Source of the DNA: an uncultured bacterium
GTDB taxonomy: Bacteria; Hydrogenedentota; Hydrogenedentia; Hydrogenedentales; CAILVY01
Direction of reading: 5' to 3'
NCBI GenBank assembly: GCA_937951485.1
Contig: CALEDJ010000003.1
Span: 1-64,000, forward strand
DNA length: 64,000 nucleotides
This document shows, in pieces, positions 9,639 through 18,074 of the stretch. Both the position numbers and the translations under genes were made by a program. The notes below the pieces were generated by a model that saw only the letters and a program-made list of their open reading frames with translations, was not told the origin of the DNA and ran no database searches. How positions within the stretch are numbered: position 1 is the stretch's first letter; each line of letters starts with the position of its first letter.

Positions 9639-12476
9639 ATGCAGAAAGCGAACAGACAAAAAGGTCTGATGATTTGGTTGATAATTCCGTTGATTCTTAC
9701 GGCGTCGCCGGGCCACGCGCAGGTGGTCAGCCGTCCGCTGGACGCGCCAGTCCCGGGCGGCATGCCCACGCGCTGGGCCTTGGTGGTGGGGGTGGATGCG
9801 TACGATGACCCGGCGTGTGTCCCGAACCCTGTCGCTGCGCAGGCGGCGCTGTCGCTGCGCGACGGACTTGCGGCCGCGCCCGGCACAGGCGCCCAACAAC
9901 GGCTGGCGCTGGTGACAGGCGATACGGCCACGCGCGCCGGCATTCTGACGACGTTGCGCGATATGTTGGCCCAGGCCGCGCCGGAGGACGTCCTGCTACT
10001 GCATTTTTCCGGGCATGCCGTCAAAGCCGCCGATGGCGGTCTGGTGCTTATGGCGAAGGATTCGCTGCTGGCCGACCCGGCGTACACGGGATTGCCTTTT
10101 GCGCTGGTGACGGAAGGTATTGCGGCGTCGCGTGTGCAGAAGGTGTTCATCACGTTGGACACCTCGTTCGCGGCGGCGGCCGCCCCCGCTGTGGACCGCG
10201 CGGTGCAGGCGGGGAAGGACATTCTGTTGTTGGGCGCCACGGGCCCGAATGAACTCTTGCCCCAGTTCACGGAGCCGAGGTCCGGGCCGCTTGTGCATTT
10301 CCTGACCGAAGGGCTTCGCGGTCCGGCGGATTTTTCCGGCAACCTGCTGATCACGGCGCGGGAAGCGGCGGAATATGTGGTTCGCCAGTGGCCCCCCTGG
10401 CTGCAATCCCGGCATGTGATCCTCACGCCGGGCATTTTCGGCGGCTCCGGGCAATTCGCCGTCGTGGACTTGACGGCCACCGTGGACGCGCTTTCGCAAC
10501 GCATCGAACCGCCGATAATTCCGCCGGAACCCATTGCCGTTCCGCCGCCTCCTGGTCCGCCCGTGTCAATCCCGCCACCGCCCCCTCCCCCGACAACGGT
10601 TACGCCAAGCGTGCCCGCGCCTCCGTCGCCATCGCCACCACCGCCGCCTGCCGTATCGCCGTCCTTTGCGGCGGCAACGCGTATTCCCGGCGAACGCGTC
10701 GCGGCGCTGTTGATTGGCATCAATACTTACGAGACGCCGCGCCTGACGCCTCTGTCCGCGCCGATGAATGACGTGACCCTGATGCGGGAGGCGCTGGTGC
10801 GCGCGATGGGCGCGGATATCGGCCGCATCATCACGCTCACAGAACAGGCCGCCACCTATGAGGGGATTCTCAGCGCCGCGCAGCGCGCAGGCCGGATGAC
10901 CGCCCCCGAGGACGTGCTGCTTGTGTATTTCGCCGGTCATGCGGCGCGCGTGCCGGACCCCATGGGCGACCTGCAGACCGGGACCAGTTACATGCTTTGT
11001 CCCCGCGATATGCAGATGAGCGGCCGGAACATCCTGCCCATGCGCGTGCTGGCCGAGGCATTGACCAAGGCGCCCGCGCGGCGCGTGGTGCTCATACTGG
11101 AAGCCATGAATGCAGCGGCCGCAGGCCTGTTCCTGACCCCGCTGGCCGATGCCGGAAAGGAATACGTTCTGCTGGCCGCGTGCGGCGCAGACCAGTTCTC
11201 TTTCGAGATGGATTTTCCTTTGCCCGATGGGGCTTCGGTCCGCCAGAGCGCCTTCACCTACTACTTCGTCCAGGGACTCTATGGCCTTGCGGACCTCTCG
11301 CGCGACAACCGCATCACGGCGGCGGAGGCCGTTGAATACGCCCGGACGGAGATGGACCGCAAGGGACACAGCCAGCGTCCCGAACTGGTCGGGCCAGCAG
11401 GCAACATTGTGCTGGCAACCGCCACGGTGGAAGAAGGCGCATTGACTGCGGCCGCCGCGGCGGCGCAGGCGCTGGCCGCCGCTGCTGAAGCGGCTGCCGC
11501 CGCGCGCGCCCCGGCGCCATCCGCGGCGCCGAAACCGGAACCGGCGAAGACTGAGGAGAGAAAACCTGAGCCGCCAAAGGAAGCCCCGCCGCCTGCTCCG
11601 CCGCCTCCGCCGCCCGTGAAAGAGGAACCAAAAACGGAACCGGCACCCGAAGTCAAAGAGGAACCGAAAACACCATCCAAAGAGGAAGTGAAAGAGGCGG
11701 TGCCGGAAAGACCCAAAGTGCCGGCGGGTCCACCGAAGAAATGGGCGGTGATTGTGGGCATCAACCGCTATGCGTCGCCCGCGCTGCCGGAATTGCCCGG
11801 CGCGGTGAACGACAGCCGGGAAATGCGCGGCGTGCTGTTGGACGCGATGGGCTTCAAATCATCCGAAGTGACGGTCTTGACCGACGCCAAGGCGACGCGC
11901 GACGCGATACTCGGCGCGATCAGGGCCATTGCCCAAAAAGCGGGGCCGAACGATCTGGTCCTGTTTTATTTCTCCGGTCACAGCGCCATGTTTGCTGTGA
12001 GCGGCGCGCATGGCGAGGAACTCGTGCTCTGCTCGCACGATACCCGGATCGTCGAAGGTGGCGTCAGCCTGCCCTTCCGCGAGGTCATGGCGGCACTGGC
12101 CGACCTGCCGGTGAAACAGCGCGTGGCCATTCTGGAAACCTCGCGGGCCGCCGCAGGCGCGGCGGCTGTGGAACGCGCCGTCGCCCGGGGCAGGGCAAGC
12201 CTGCTCCTCGCCGCGTGCGATGCCGGGGAAAGCACCAAAGACGCGCGGCTCACTATCTCCGGCAAGGATCAACTCCAAGGCGCCTTCACCTATTTCCTCA
12301 CGCAAGGGTTGCGCGGCGAAGCCGCCGCGACCAGAAGCGCTGCCCGGCGCATCCCGCTGAACGATGCCGTGGCCTACGCGGCGAAAAAACTCGACGAACT
12401 CGGCTACGGCCAGAAACCCCGTCTCATCGGCGAGCCTGCCGACCTCGTACTCAGCGCGCCACTGAGCGCGGAATAG
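9639..12476 (+). CDS. Secreted protein with three caspase-like domains, all lacking the catalytic cysteine
   Basis: 945 residues. A signal peptide (MQKANRQKGLMIWLIIPLIL, ending GHAQ) is followed by three peptidase C14-like domains: about residues 42-280, 348-600 and 699-940. Each starts with the beta-1 pattern (RWALVVGVDAYD, VAALLIGINTYE, KWAVIVGINRYA) and keeps the catalytic histidine in FSGH/FAGH (His126, His434, His781). At the cysteine strand, where active members read D-x-C, they read DTS (Ser176), EAM (Met490) and ETS (Ser835). The linkers are rich in Pro, Ala, Lys and Glu (residues 285-345 and 610-695). Proteolysis by the usual mechanism is therefore unlikely; binding or scaffolding in the periplasm is an inference. 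Start is ATG 9639, with GGAG about 12 bases upstream. Family identity is clear from the repeated motif set. Confidence 0.85.
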   Translation: MQKANRQKGLMIWLIIPLILTASPGHAQVVSRPLDAPVPGGMPTRWALVVGVDAYDDPACVPNPVAAQAALSLRDGLAAAPGTGAQQRLALVTGDTATRAGILTTLRDMLAQAAPEDVLLLHFSGHAVKAADGGLVLMAKDSLLADPAYTGLPFALVTEGIAASRVQKVFITLDTSFAAAAAPAVDRAVQAGKDILLLGATGPNELLPQFTEPRSGPLVHFLTEGLRGPADFSGNLLITAREAAEYVVRQWPPWLQSRHVILTPGIFGGSGQFAVVDLTATVDALSQRIEPPIIPPEPIAVPPPPGPPVSIPPPPPPPTTVTPSVPAPPSPSPPPPPAVSPSFAAATRIPGERVAALLIGINTYETPRLTPLSAPMNDVTLMREALVRAMGADIGRIITLTEQAATYEGILSAAQRAGRMTAPEDVLLVYFAGHAARVPDPMGDLQTGTSYMLCPRDMQMSGRNILPMRVLAEALTKAPARRVVLILEAMNAAAAGLFLTPLADAGKEYVLLAACGADQFSFEMDFPLPDGASVRQSAFTYYFVQGLYGLADLSRDNRITAAEAVEYARTEMDRKGHSQRPELVGPAGNIVLATATVEEGALTAAAAAAQALAAAAEAAAAARAPAPSAAPKPEPAKTEERKPEPPKEAPPPAPPPPPPVKEEPKTEPAPEVKEEPKTPSKEEVKEAVPERPKVPAGPPKKWAVIVGINRYASPALPELPGAVNDSREMRGVLLDAMGFKSSEVTVLTDAKATRDAILGAIRAIAQKAGPNDLVLFYFSGHSAMFAVSGAHGEELVLCSHDTRIVEGGVSLPFREVMAALADLPVKQRVAILETSRAAAGAAAVERAVARGRASLLLAACDAGESTKDARLTISGKDQLQGAFTYFLTQGLRGEAAATRSAARRIPLNDAVAYAAKKLDELGYGQKPRLIGEPADLVLSAPLSAE

Positions 12477-12694
12477 GAGCGCGGAATGCGGAATGGGGAG
12501 TTACGAATTCCCTCGTTGCACCACAGGTTTGGTGCAACGAAGAGAAACGACATGAGGCACGCTGAAGCGTGAACAACATGCTTTTGGAGGCCTTCGGTCG
12601 GAGCGGTGGCGTGGTCTGGAGACCCGCCACAACAACAAAAACTTCCCGCATTCCGCACTCCGCATTCTCCATTCCCCATTCCGCATTCCCCATT
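12477..12694. repeat. Heptad-flanked intergenic element with strong hairpins
   Basis: The gap between two convergent genes is filled with repeat sequence. GCGGAATGCGGAATGGGGA near its left end is inverted at the right as runs of CATTCCG/CATTCCC heptads (12650-12694). Inside are TCGTTGCACCA (12513-12523) paired perfectly with TGGTGCAACGA (12530-12540), a CACGCT-GA-AGCGTG hairpin (12558-12571), and a GTGGCG...CGCCAC hairpin near 12605-12630. The same heptads recur near 24775 and 47810. The 11-bp hairpin could terminate transcription from either side. Confidence 0.75.
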
Positions 12695-14428
12695 CTATTG
12701 TATTCTTCTGGGCGCGATCAGTGGCGGCGCGTCTTCCGGGAGCATCATTTCGGGGGTGGTGTCTGATTCGATGCGAATCCAGGTCTTGTCCACGTCAAGA
12801 TTGGGATTGCGCCAGAGCAGTTCCTGGGTGATTTCCTGCGCGTAGATGGGGCTGCTCATGGCGAGCACGTCAATGTCACCGAAGCCGGCGCGGGGGTTGC
12901 GGGGCGTGTCAATGACGCGCACGCGGAAGACGGCGGCGCGGGTGCTGTGGCGCAGGAACTGGACCACAACATTGTCTCTGACAATCGGAACGGTGCGGAT
13001 GGGACGTCCGTCTTCCAGCACTTGGAGTTTCTTTCCTGCGGCCCGCTTCACCCCGACGATGAACTGCACATCCACATCGAGGGGGACGACGCCGCCGATG
13101 CCGACGTCGGTCTTGCCGTCGGCGAGTACGTCCGCGGCAAAATGCAGTTCGGGTCCGTTCAGATCGGCGGAGATATAGGTGCGGCCGAGGCGCAATCCTT
13201 CCAGGATGGCCGGGAGCGATTTGTCGCGGGCGAAGACATACGTGACAGGCGCGCCGAGCGGGGTTCCGGGTCCGGCGGCATTGCTGCCGCCAACGGCGCA
13301 GGCCATGAGGCCGCGACCCAGTTCCAGATCGTAGAAGTGGGCGGCCTGTGCATTCGCCGAGGTCGGGGCCAGGTCCGCCCGCGCGGCAGCGGCGGCGATG
13401 GAATAGACCAGCCGCCCGTCCTGTCGTTCCAGCAGGTCATCGTGCAATTGGTGCAGACGCAGTGGGGGCGGCGTGCGCCAGCCGTTGTGCCAGACCTGGA
13501 TGGCATTGACGAAACTCAAGCCCCACAACCAGGGGGCGGAAGACAGGCACGGGTGGGCGATGGCGAAAATGCCGCCCTGGGCCTGCACACGGATGCATTC
13601 CGCCTGCGCGGCGGGGATGCCGCGCGGGGGATCGGGGAGCGTGCGCGGCCCATAGATGAGCGCATAGCCCATGGCATCGTTTCCCCATTCCATGGCGGGA
13701 ATCAACACGAGTTTGTCGGAACGATAGGCAGGGTCATAAATGGCGGCCATGGTGTTGCGGTCGGTGATCGCCAGGAAGTCAAGCCCCGCGCGCTCCGCGC
13801 GCCGAACCAGTTGGGCCACGGTCTCTTCGCCGCGACCATGGCGCGAGTGCGCGTGAAGTTCGCCCCGATACCACCGCGCTTCGTTGCCCAGGACGCGGGT
13901 GTCAAAGGGGAGCGGCGCGCGCCCCGGCACTTCCGCTGCATTGTAGGGGTCCGTGCCGCTCGCCAGTTCCACCCGGTCTATGGCGAGATCGCCGTCCGCG
14001 TCAAAATCGCGCAGGCGCAACGCGCCGCTGGCCCCTTCCAGGAGACTCACCAGCAGATACGCCTCGCGGTCCCCGCGGATTTCCAGGTCGCGAATTTCCG
14101 CAAGCACCGGCACCCCCTCCTCATACACATGCACGTAAGCCCGGTATTCGCCGACCGGCAGATGCGTTTCGCTTTGACCTTCCGGCGCCTCCACCTGAAT
14201 GGGGGGGCTGCCGAGAAAATCAATCAGGTCTATGCGCGCCGCGAGGTGATGGCCAAGCACGTTGGTGATATCAGTCGTCAACACCCCCTGTTCCCCGGGA
14301 CGCCCCACCCCGGTGGTGAGCGCGTCTTCGCCGGCCTTCAGCGGGTCGGGACGCGGCGGCCCCTCCATCGGCGTCCCCGCGCATCCCGCCAAGACCACCA
14401 GAAACATCAAAGCCGCCACATACTTCAT
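12695..14428 (-). CDS. PHP-domain lipoprotein, CehA/McbA-like metallohydrolase
   Basis: 577 residues from ATG 14428, chosen because it follows AGGA at good distance and starts a textbook lipoprotein signal (MKYVAALMFLVVLAGCAG, lipobox LAGC). A longer in-frame reading from 14581 would bury this signal. The mature protein has a beta-sandwich part with a calcium-loop-like DFDADGDLAIDRVE, then a PHP domain starting RWYRGELHAHSRHG (H-x-H), followed by FLAITDRNT and AIAHPC. These are metal ligands in PHP phosphoesterases, and this arrangement is typical of CehA/McbA hydrolases. The protein should be anchored to a membrane with the enzyme in the periplasm. The substrate is unknown. It is convergent with the pseudocaspase gene and divergent from the GntR regulator. 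Confidence 0.85.
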   Translation of the reverse strand: MKYVAALMFLVVLAGCAGTPMEGPPRPDPLKAGEDALTTGVGRPGEQGVLTTDITNVLGHHLAARIDLIDFLGSPPIQVEAPEGQSETHLPVGEYRAYVHVYEEGVPVLAEIRDLEIRGDREAYLLVSLLEGASGALRLRDFDADGDLAIDRVELASGTDPYNAAEVPGRAPLPFDTRVLGNEARWYRGELHAHSRHGRGEETVAQLVRRAERAGLDFLAITDRNTMAAIYDPAYRSDKLVLIPAMEWGNDAMGYALIYGPRTLPDPPRGIPAAQAECIRVQAQGGIFAIAHPCLSSAPWLWGLSFVNAIQVWHNGWRTPPPLRLHQLHDDLLERQDGRLVYSIAAAAARADLAPTSANAQAAHFYDLELGRGLMACAVGGSNAAGPGTPLGAPVTYVFARDKSLPAILEGLRLGRTYISADLNGPELHFAADVLADGKTDVGIGGVVPLDVDVQFIVGVKRAAGKKLQVLEDGRPIRTVPIVRDNVVVQFLRHSTRAAVFRVRVIDTPRNPRAGFGDIDVLAMSSPIYAQEITQELLWRNPNLDVDKTWIRIESDTTPEMMLPEDAPPLIAPRRIQ

Positions 14429-14554
14429 AGCAGTCCTTTCGTGTGGTGCGTGTTCCTCGCGCCTGCACCCGCAGGCCATGGCTACACTATAAGCAAAATG
14501 ATACGTTGAGCCAAACATTTTCAGCGCCAAATAACTGTTACTTCTATGTATAAT

Positions 14555-14572
14555 AAAAGTATTCATACTTTT
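14555..14572. promoter_or_regulatory. Perfect palindrome, candidate operator of the GntR regulator
   Basis: AAAAGTAT-TC-ATACTTTT is a perfect 18-bp palindrome located between the divergent PHP-lipoprotein and GntR genes. The half-site ATACTTTT occurs again near 14625-14632. YtrA-type GntR proteins bind short AT-rich palindromes and often repress their own promoter, so an operator role is reasonable but unproven. Confidence 0.5.
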
Positions 14573-14593
14573 GACAGACAAATGACAGACAAA
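14572..14593. repeat. Two exact 11-bp tandem repeats
   Basis: TGACAGACAAA occurs twice in exact tandem, starting inside the palindrome at 14555-14572. It may be part of the same regulatory site. The remaining stretch to 14815 holds a possible long stem (GTGGCAG near 14682 with CTGCCAC near 14740) but no gene. Confidence 0.6.
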
Positions 14594-14815
14594 CGACTTG
14601 CCATGTCGAAGCGTCAGGATATATACTTTTTAACAGTAATATATGCCGGGGTGCGATGTAAGCGCATCGGTAGAAAGAAAGTGGCAGTGTAAGGGGTCGC
14701 GCGTGTTCGTGAACCCGGTGAAATGAGGGGTTTTATTCTGCCACAGTCTTCGGGGCCATGTTTCAAGCAAGACCAGTAACGTTATTTGTGAGAAGAGGGA
14801 AGGAAGGGAGCAGTT

Positions 14816-15256
14816 ATGTTTACCGACATTGATCTCGACAGCGGCGTGCCAGTGTATGCGCAAATCGAAAACAACATCCAGTTCGCGATTGCTTCCGGGA
14901 TATTGAAGCCCGGTGATCGGTTGCCGTCCGTTCGGGAACTCTCCGAGTCGATCAACGTCAATCCGAACACCGTGGCCAAGTCCTATCGTGATTTGGAAGT
15001 ACGTGGATATCTTTACACGCGACGCGGCATGGGTGTTTTTGTGAACAAGGGGATCGAGGCGAAATGTCGTGAGGATTCGCGTCGGCAAATCATTGCGCGC
15101 CTGCATGAAGTGATTGGCGAAGCGAAGGCCGCGGGTTTGAGCGCCGACGAGGTCAACGAAATAGTGGCCAAGAGTCTGCGGGTCGAAGGTCCGCCTTACG
15201 GTCCCACACCGGCTGAAGTGCTTCAACTGGCCAGGCCGCGGCGGGCCGCGAAATAA
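14816..15256 (+). CDS. GntR-family regulator, YtrA subfamily
   Basis: 146 residues. Residues 1-75 form the winged helix of GntR proteins, with IASGILKPGDRLPSVREL and NVNPNTVAKSYRDLE (recognition helix) and a wing ending RRGMGVFV. The C-terminal part is a short helical tail of about 60 residues, the length expected of the YtrA subfamily and too short for an effector-binding domain of the FadR or UTRA kinds. YtrA-type genes usually lead an operon of ABC transporter genes; none follows here, so the gene stands alone. GGAAGGGAG lies before ATG 14816. The nearby AAAAGTAT palindrome is a natural candidate site for self-regulation. Confidence 0.9.
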   Translation: MFTDIDLDSGVPVYAQIENNIQFAIASGILKPGDRLPSVRELSESINVNPNTVAKSYRDLEVRGYLYTRRGMGVFVNKGIEAKCREDSRRQIIARLHEVIGEAKAAGLSADEVNEIVAKSLRVEGPPYGPTPAEVLQLARPRRAAK

Positions 15257-15536
15257 TTCTTCGTTCACCAAAGCGTATTAAGGCGATACAGGGGGGAGAA
15301 GACTGTTTTTTCGATGGGGATATCCGTGTGACCGGAGGGACATCCTCCCGGACCTGAAAATCCCGCTGTTAACATAGCGCCGTCAATGGATTACCCCCTT
15401 GAGGCAAGAAGATGCAGGGGATGTTTTTTGTGTGAATTTCGGTGAAAATGGGAGGATTGGGTCCGTTTTCCCTATTATTCTCGGGGTTATCGTTCGATCG
15501 CAATGAACGGAAGCGCGAAAATTTACTGGAAAACTC

Positions 15537-15565
15537 TTGACATTTTTACGGGAATGTTCTATACT
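15537..15565 (+). promoter_or_regulatory. Near-consensus sigma-70 promoter
   Basis: TTGACA (15537-15542), a 17-bp spacer and TATACT (15560-15565): the strongest promoter match in the window. Transcription would begin near 15572 and reach the recombinase-domain gene at 15730 after a leader of about 158 bases. The 473-bp gap (15257-15729) holds no other gene I can support. Confidence 0.7.
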
Positions 15566-15729
15566 TCGGGTGGCGCAAAAGAGATGATTTCGCGCACCGT
15601 TGGCGTAGAGCGCGAAACGAAACATGGAACAGCGGTTTTGAGTGTCGCGGGCGGTGTTGCAGGTTCTATCTATTGTGATTGGTATTATTTTCCGTCATGC
15701 GACAGCCAGACCGGGCAGGAGTCTTCAAG

Positions 15730-16251
15730 ATGGCGCGGGAAAGAGTGGCGCGGGAAGTCATGGCGAAGATGCCGGCGAAGTCGGACGCGGATCTGGGCGA
15801 AAACCTTGGGCGGTTGAGTCACGGCGCGAAGGTGAAGCGGGGGCAACTGACCTCGGTGCAGCAGGGCCGTTATGGGACAGGTCCTGCGCCCTACGGATAC
15901 CGGCGTGGTCGGGAGGGGGAAAAGCCGTTGGTGGTGGATGATCGCGAGGCGGAAGTGGTGCGCACCATTTTCCGGGAATACCTCAACACCCGGAGCACGG
16001 GCAAGGTCGTCAATTATTTGCACTCAAAAGGCATCTACACCCGCAAGGGCAACAAGTGGTCGCGGCAGGCGATCGCCATCATTCTGTCCAACCGCACATA
16101 CCGGGGGCGCGTGAGTTATGGCGAAGCGGAGACGGAAGGGTTGCACGACCCGATCATCGATCCGGCCCTGTTCTACAAGGCGAACGCAGTGAAGGAACGC
16201 AAGCGCCGGGGGCGCGCGCCGCTGCCGACGAGCGTTGCCCGGAAGCACTGA
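15730..16251 (+). CDS. Solo recombinase-domain protein (no serine catalytic domain)
   Basis: 173 residues from ATG 15730, which has CAGGAG at the proper distance; upstream in-frame starts lack one. The body from about residue 48 matches the middle Recombinase domain (PF07508) of large serine recombinases: YGTGPAPYGYRR, then EVVRTIFREYLNTRSTGKVV, LHSKGIYTRKGNKWSRQAI and LSNRTYRGRVSYGE. The N-terminal resolvase domain with the catalytic serine is absent, and the upstream 240 bp encode nothing resembling it. The zinc-ribbon and coiled-coil tail are also missing. It therefore should bind DNA but not recombine it. A strong promoter lies upstream. It could be a domesticated DNA-binding protein or the remnant of a lost element; the intact frame, ribosome site and promoter favour function. 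Confidence 0.8.
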   Translation: MARERVAREVMAKMPAKSDADLGENLGRLSHGAKVKRGQLTSVQQGRYGTGPAPYGYRRGREGEKPLVVDDREAEVVRTIFREYLNTRSTGKVVNYLHSKGIYTRKGNKWSRQAIAIILSNRTYRGRVSYGEAETEGLHDPIIDPALFYKANAVKERKRRGRAPLPTSVARKH

Positions 16252-16417
16252 GTTGTTCCACGTTATCCTGTGGTGTTTGATGTTGCCGTGGATAAAACGG
16301 GGCAGGATGCCGCGTCCACCTTTTCCGCACGGTCGGGCGACATGCTGTTTAGGGAATATGCCATATTGCGCGATGAGTTTTTCCACGCTGAATGTCAGGA
16401 AATGCTCTCCATGGATA

Positions 16418-16530
16418 ACATCCCCCGGCGCTTCGCGCCCCCCCTTCAAAGGGGGATTCACACATACGCAGGGTGTATGCATGTTCTGTCACGATCTTTG
16501 CGCCGACCCCTTCCAAGGGGGATGCAAAAA
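16418..16530. repeat. R3-type CCCCCGGCGC / AAGGGGG repeat cluster
   Basis: ACATCCCCCGGCGCTTCGCG begins a run with a GGCGCTTCGCGCC hairpin and CCCTTCAAAGGG, and near 16505-16525 the pattern returns as GACCCCTTCCAAGGGGG. Together with CATACGCAGGGTGTATG between them, these fill most of the 372-bp gap before the isochorismatase-like gene. Similar units occur near 18.4, 27.6 and 59.1 kb. The gap also contains CGGCTGAAATGTTG near 16563-16580. No gene is visible. Confidence 0.7.
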
Positions 16531-16623
16531 GCGATATGGCATAACCGGACGGTTTGTGTCGTTCGGCTGAAATGTTGTTTGTTTCGATTCAAGTGAAATC
16601 TGATTGCAGGGAGACTATGCCGC

Positions 16624-17166
16624 ATGCTGCATCGCGACCGCGCGTTGGTGCTGGTGGTGGATATTCAGGACAAGTTGATGCCGAAGTCCGCCGCGACGAC
16701 GGAGGTTTTCCTGTCAAACGTGGTCAAACTGATTCAATGCGCGCGCATTATGGCCCTTCCAGTCCTGGTCACCGAGCAGAACCCGGAAAAGATTGGCCCC
16801 ACCAATATGCGCGCTGCCGAGGCCTTGGGCGACGCGCCGCGTTTCGCCAAGATGGCTTTCGGCTGCTTCGCAGACCCCGCCATTGCCAGGGCGGTCGCCA
16901 CTGCAGGCCGCAACCAGATTCTTGTGCTGGGCATGGAAACCCATATCTGCGTGATGCAGACCGTTCTCGGCGCCATCGAGGAAGGGTATGACGTTTTTGT
17001 GCCGCGCGACGCCACGGCGGCCATGCACGAAGCGGATCATCACGCCGGAATCGAGCGCATGGCGCGCGCAGGCGCGGAAATCGTCACCGCGCAGATGGCG
17101 ATCTTTGAATTGCTCCGGGAAGCGGGCACACCCCTGTTCCGCCGGATGCTCCCGCTGCTTAAGTAG
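16624..17166 (+). CDS. Isochorismatase-family cysteine hydrolase
   Basis: 180 residues, a single alpha/beta domain. The catalytic triad of the family is present: Asp13 in VVDIQDKL, Lys76 in FAKMAFGCF and Cys109 in METHICVMQT, and the cis-peptide-type motif precedes the cysteine. Close relatives are YcaC-like hydrolases of unsettled substrate, acting in the cytosol on amides or imides. AGGGAG lies about 11 bases before ATG 16624. A second ATG at 16617 is out of frame. The stop codon is immediately followed by an R1 repeat element, which may act as its transcription end. Confidence 0.88.
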   Translation: MLHRDRALVLVVDIQDKLMPKSAATTEVFLSNVVKLIQCARIMALPVLVTEQNPEKIGPTNMRAAEALGDAPRFAKMAFGCFADPAIARAVATAGRNQILVLGMETHICVMQTVLGAIEEGYDVFVPRDATAAMHEADHHAGIERMARAGAEIVTAQMAIFELLREAGTPLFRRMLPLLK

Positions 17167-17262
17167 GGCATTTGCGAAATGGGCGTTCCGGACCTCAGCC
17201 CCGTCAATAATCCCGGATATTTCGCGCTCTCAGGCGCGGAAACAGCCCATTTCGCAAATGCC
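17167..17262. repeat. R1 element, copy A
   Basis: GGCATTTGCGAAATGGGC (17167-17184) is perfectly inverted at 17245-17262, 96 bp end to end. The interior is distinct from the other copies. It abuts the stop codon of the isochorismatase-like gene. Copies with the same ends lie at 24854, 31675 and 59319. Confidence 0.85.
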
Positions 17263-17315
17263 TGAAGTGAGGGGCGGGGTGCATTTTCCCGCTGCGCTGC
17301 GCTACGATCCGCGTC

Positions 17316-17840
17316 ATGACGGAACTGGAACCACATTACGCGGGAATACCCGCGAGCGCCTTGCCGCCCATCGAACGGCAGCCCATTCACGTGGTGCTGG
17401 ACAATCTGCGCAGCGCCTACAACGTGGGGTCCATCTTTCGCACGGCGGACGCCGCCGCCGTGGCGCATATCCATCTGTGCGGGATGTCGGCCCATCCCCC
17501 GCACCGCAAACTCGCCAAGACCGCCCTGGGCGCCTTTGACTATGTGCCGTGGACCTACTACGAGCGCAACCGGGATTGTCTGGACGCGCTGGAAGCGCAG
17601 GGCATCCCCGTGGTGGCGGTGGAAGTGGCGGAGAGCGCAGTGTCTCTCGCGGAGTTCGCGTGGCCTCAGCCGGTCGCGGTTGTTTTCGGCAATGAGGTGC
17701 ATGGCGTGAACGAGCGCGTGCTGCGGCGCGCCCGCGCCGTGGTGCGCATCCCCATGCGCGGCCACAAGAACACCATCAACGTCGCCACGGCCTTTGGCAT
17801 CGTGATCTACGCGATCCTCGCGCAGTGGCGCATCCTGTAA
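17316..17840 (+). CDS. SpoU/TrmH-family RNA 2'-O-methyltransferase
   Basis: 174 residues, the length of a bare SPOUT methyltransferase domain without an added RNA-binding domain. The three family motifs are present: motif 1 in DNLRSAYNVGSIFRTADA (the conserved N and R), motif 2 in AVVFGNEVHGV and motif 3 in IPMRGHKNTINVATAFGIV, which form the knotted cofactor pocket. Members methylate ribose of tRNA or rRNA with S-adenosylmethionine, usually as dimers. The exact target cannot be told; TrmL/TrmH-like tRNA targets are likely for such a short protein. The start codon at 17316 has no strong ribosome site, but the N-terminus MTELEPHYAGIPASALPPIE precedes the first conserved block at a reasonable distance. 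Confidence 0.88.
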   Translation: MTELEPHYAGIPASALPPIERQPIHVVLDNLRSAYNVGSIFRTADAAAVAHIHLCGMSAHPPHRKLAKTALGAFDYVPWTYYERNRDCLDALEAQGIPVVAVEVAESAVSLAEFAWPQPVAVVFGNEVHGVNERVLRRARAVVRIPMRGHKNTINVATAFGIVIYAILAQWRIL

Positions 17841-17850
17841 TACGGAGCGC

Positions 17851-17907
17851 CCTCAGTCTGTCTGCGGCGGGCGGATGAAGACGGGCTTCGACAGCGATCC
17901 GATGACC
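17851..17907 (-). pseudogene. Remnant of the 3' end of an SSS transporter gene
   Basis: 57 bp match the last codons of the SSS transporter gene at 20105-20161 with only four differences. Read on the minus strand they encode GSLSKPVFIRPPQTD and a stop, against GSLSKPVFTRPPQTD in the intact gene. Nothing upstream on the minus strand continues the gene. So a second copy of this transporter, or a partial duplication, once stood here. Confidence 0.75.
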
Positions 17908-18011
17908 CGGTGGGGGGATGATGGTGTTTGTCCACAAGCAAGACAAGATCACGCATAGATTTGCATGGGTTTGGGACAGGAAAGGCCTGTTTCGTATGTG
18001 TCGCCGAAAAC

Positions 18012-18040
18012 TTGCCGCGATATTAAGAATGTGTTATCAT
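18012..18040 (+). promoter_or_regulatory. Candidate sigma-70 promoter
   Basis: TTGCCG (18012-18017), a 17-bp spacer and TATCAT (18035-18040), 35 bp before the start of the small membrane protein gene. Moderate consensus but good spacing and position. Confidence 0.5.
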
Positions 18041-18074
18041 TAACGAAAGGGAAACGTAAGAAGGTATCTGGGTG

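Noticed and set aside
9386-9808. A 140-codon frame before the pseudocaspase gene
   Set aside because: It overlaps the pseudocaspase start in another frame, and no family or strong ribosome site supports it.
14429-14581. A longer N-terminus for the PHP lipoprotein
   Set aside because: It would place a 51-residue non-hydrophobic piece before a perfect lipoprotein signal; the internal ATG has its own ribosome site.
15503-15817. A 104-codon frame that could supply a missing serine-recombinase N-terminus
   Set aside because: It has no resolvase motif (Y-x-R-x-S) and its end is the wrong-frame reading of the recombinase gene.
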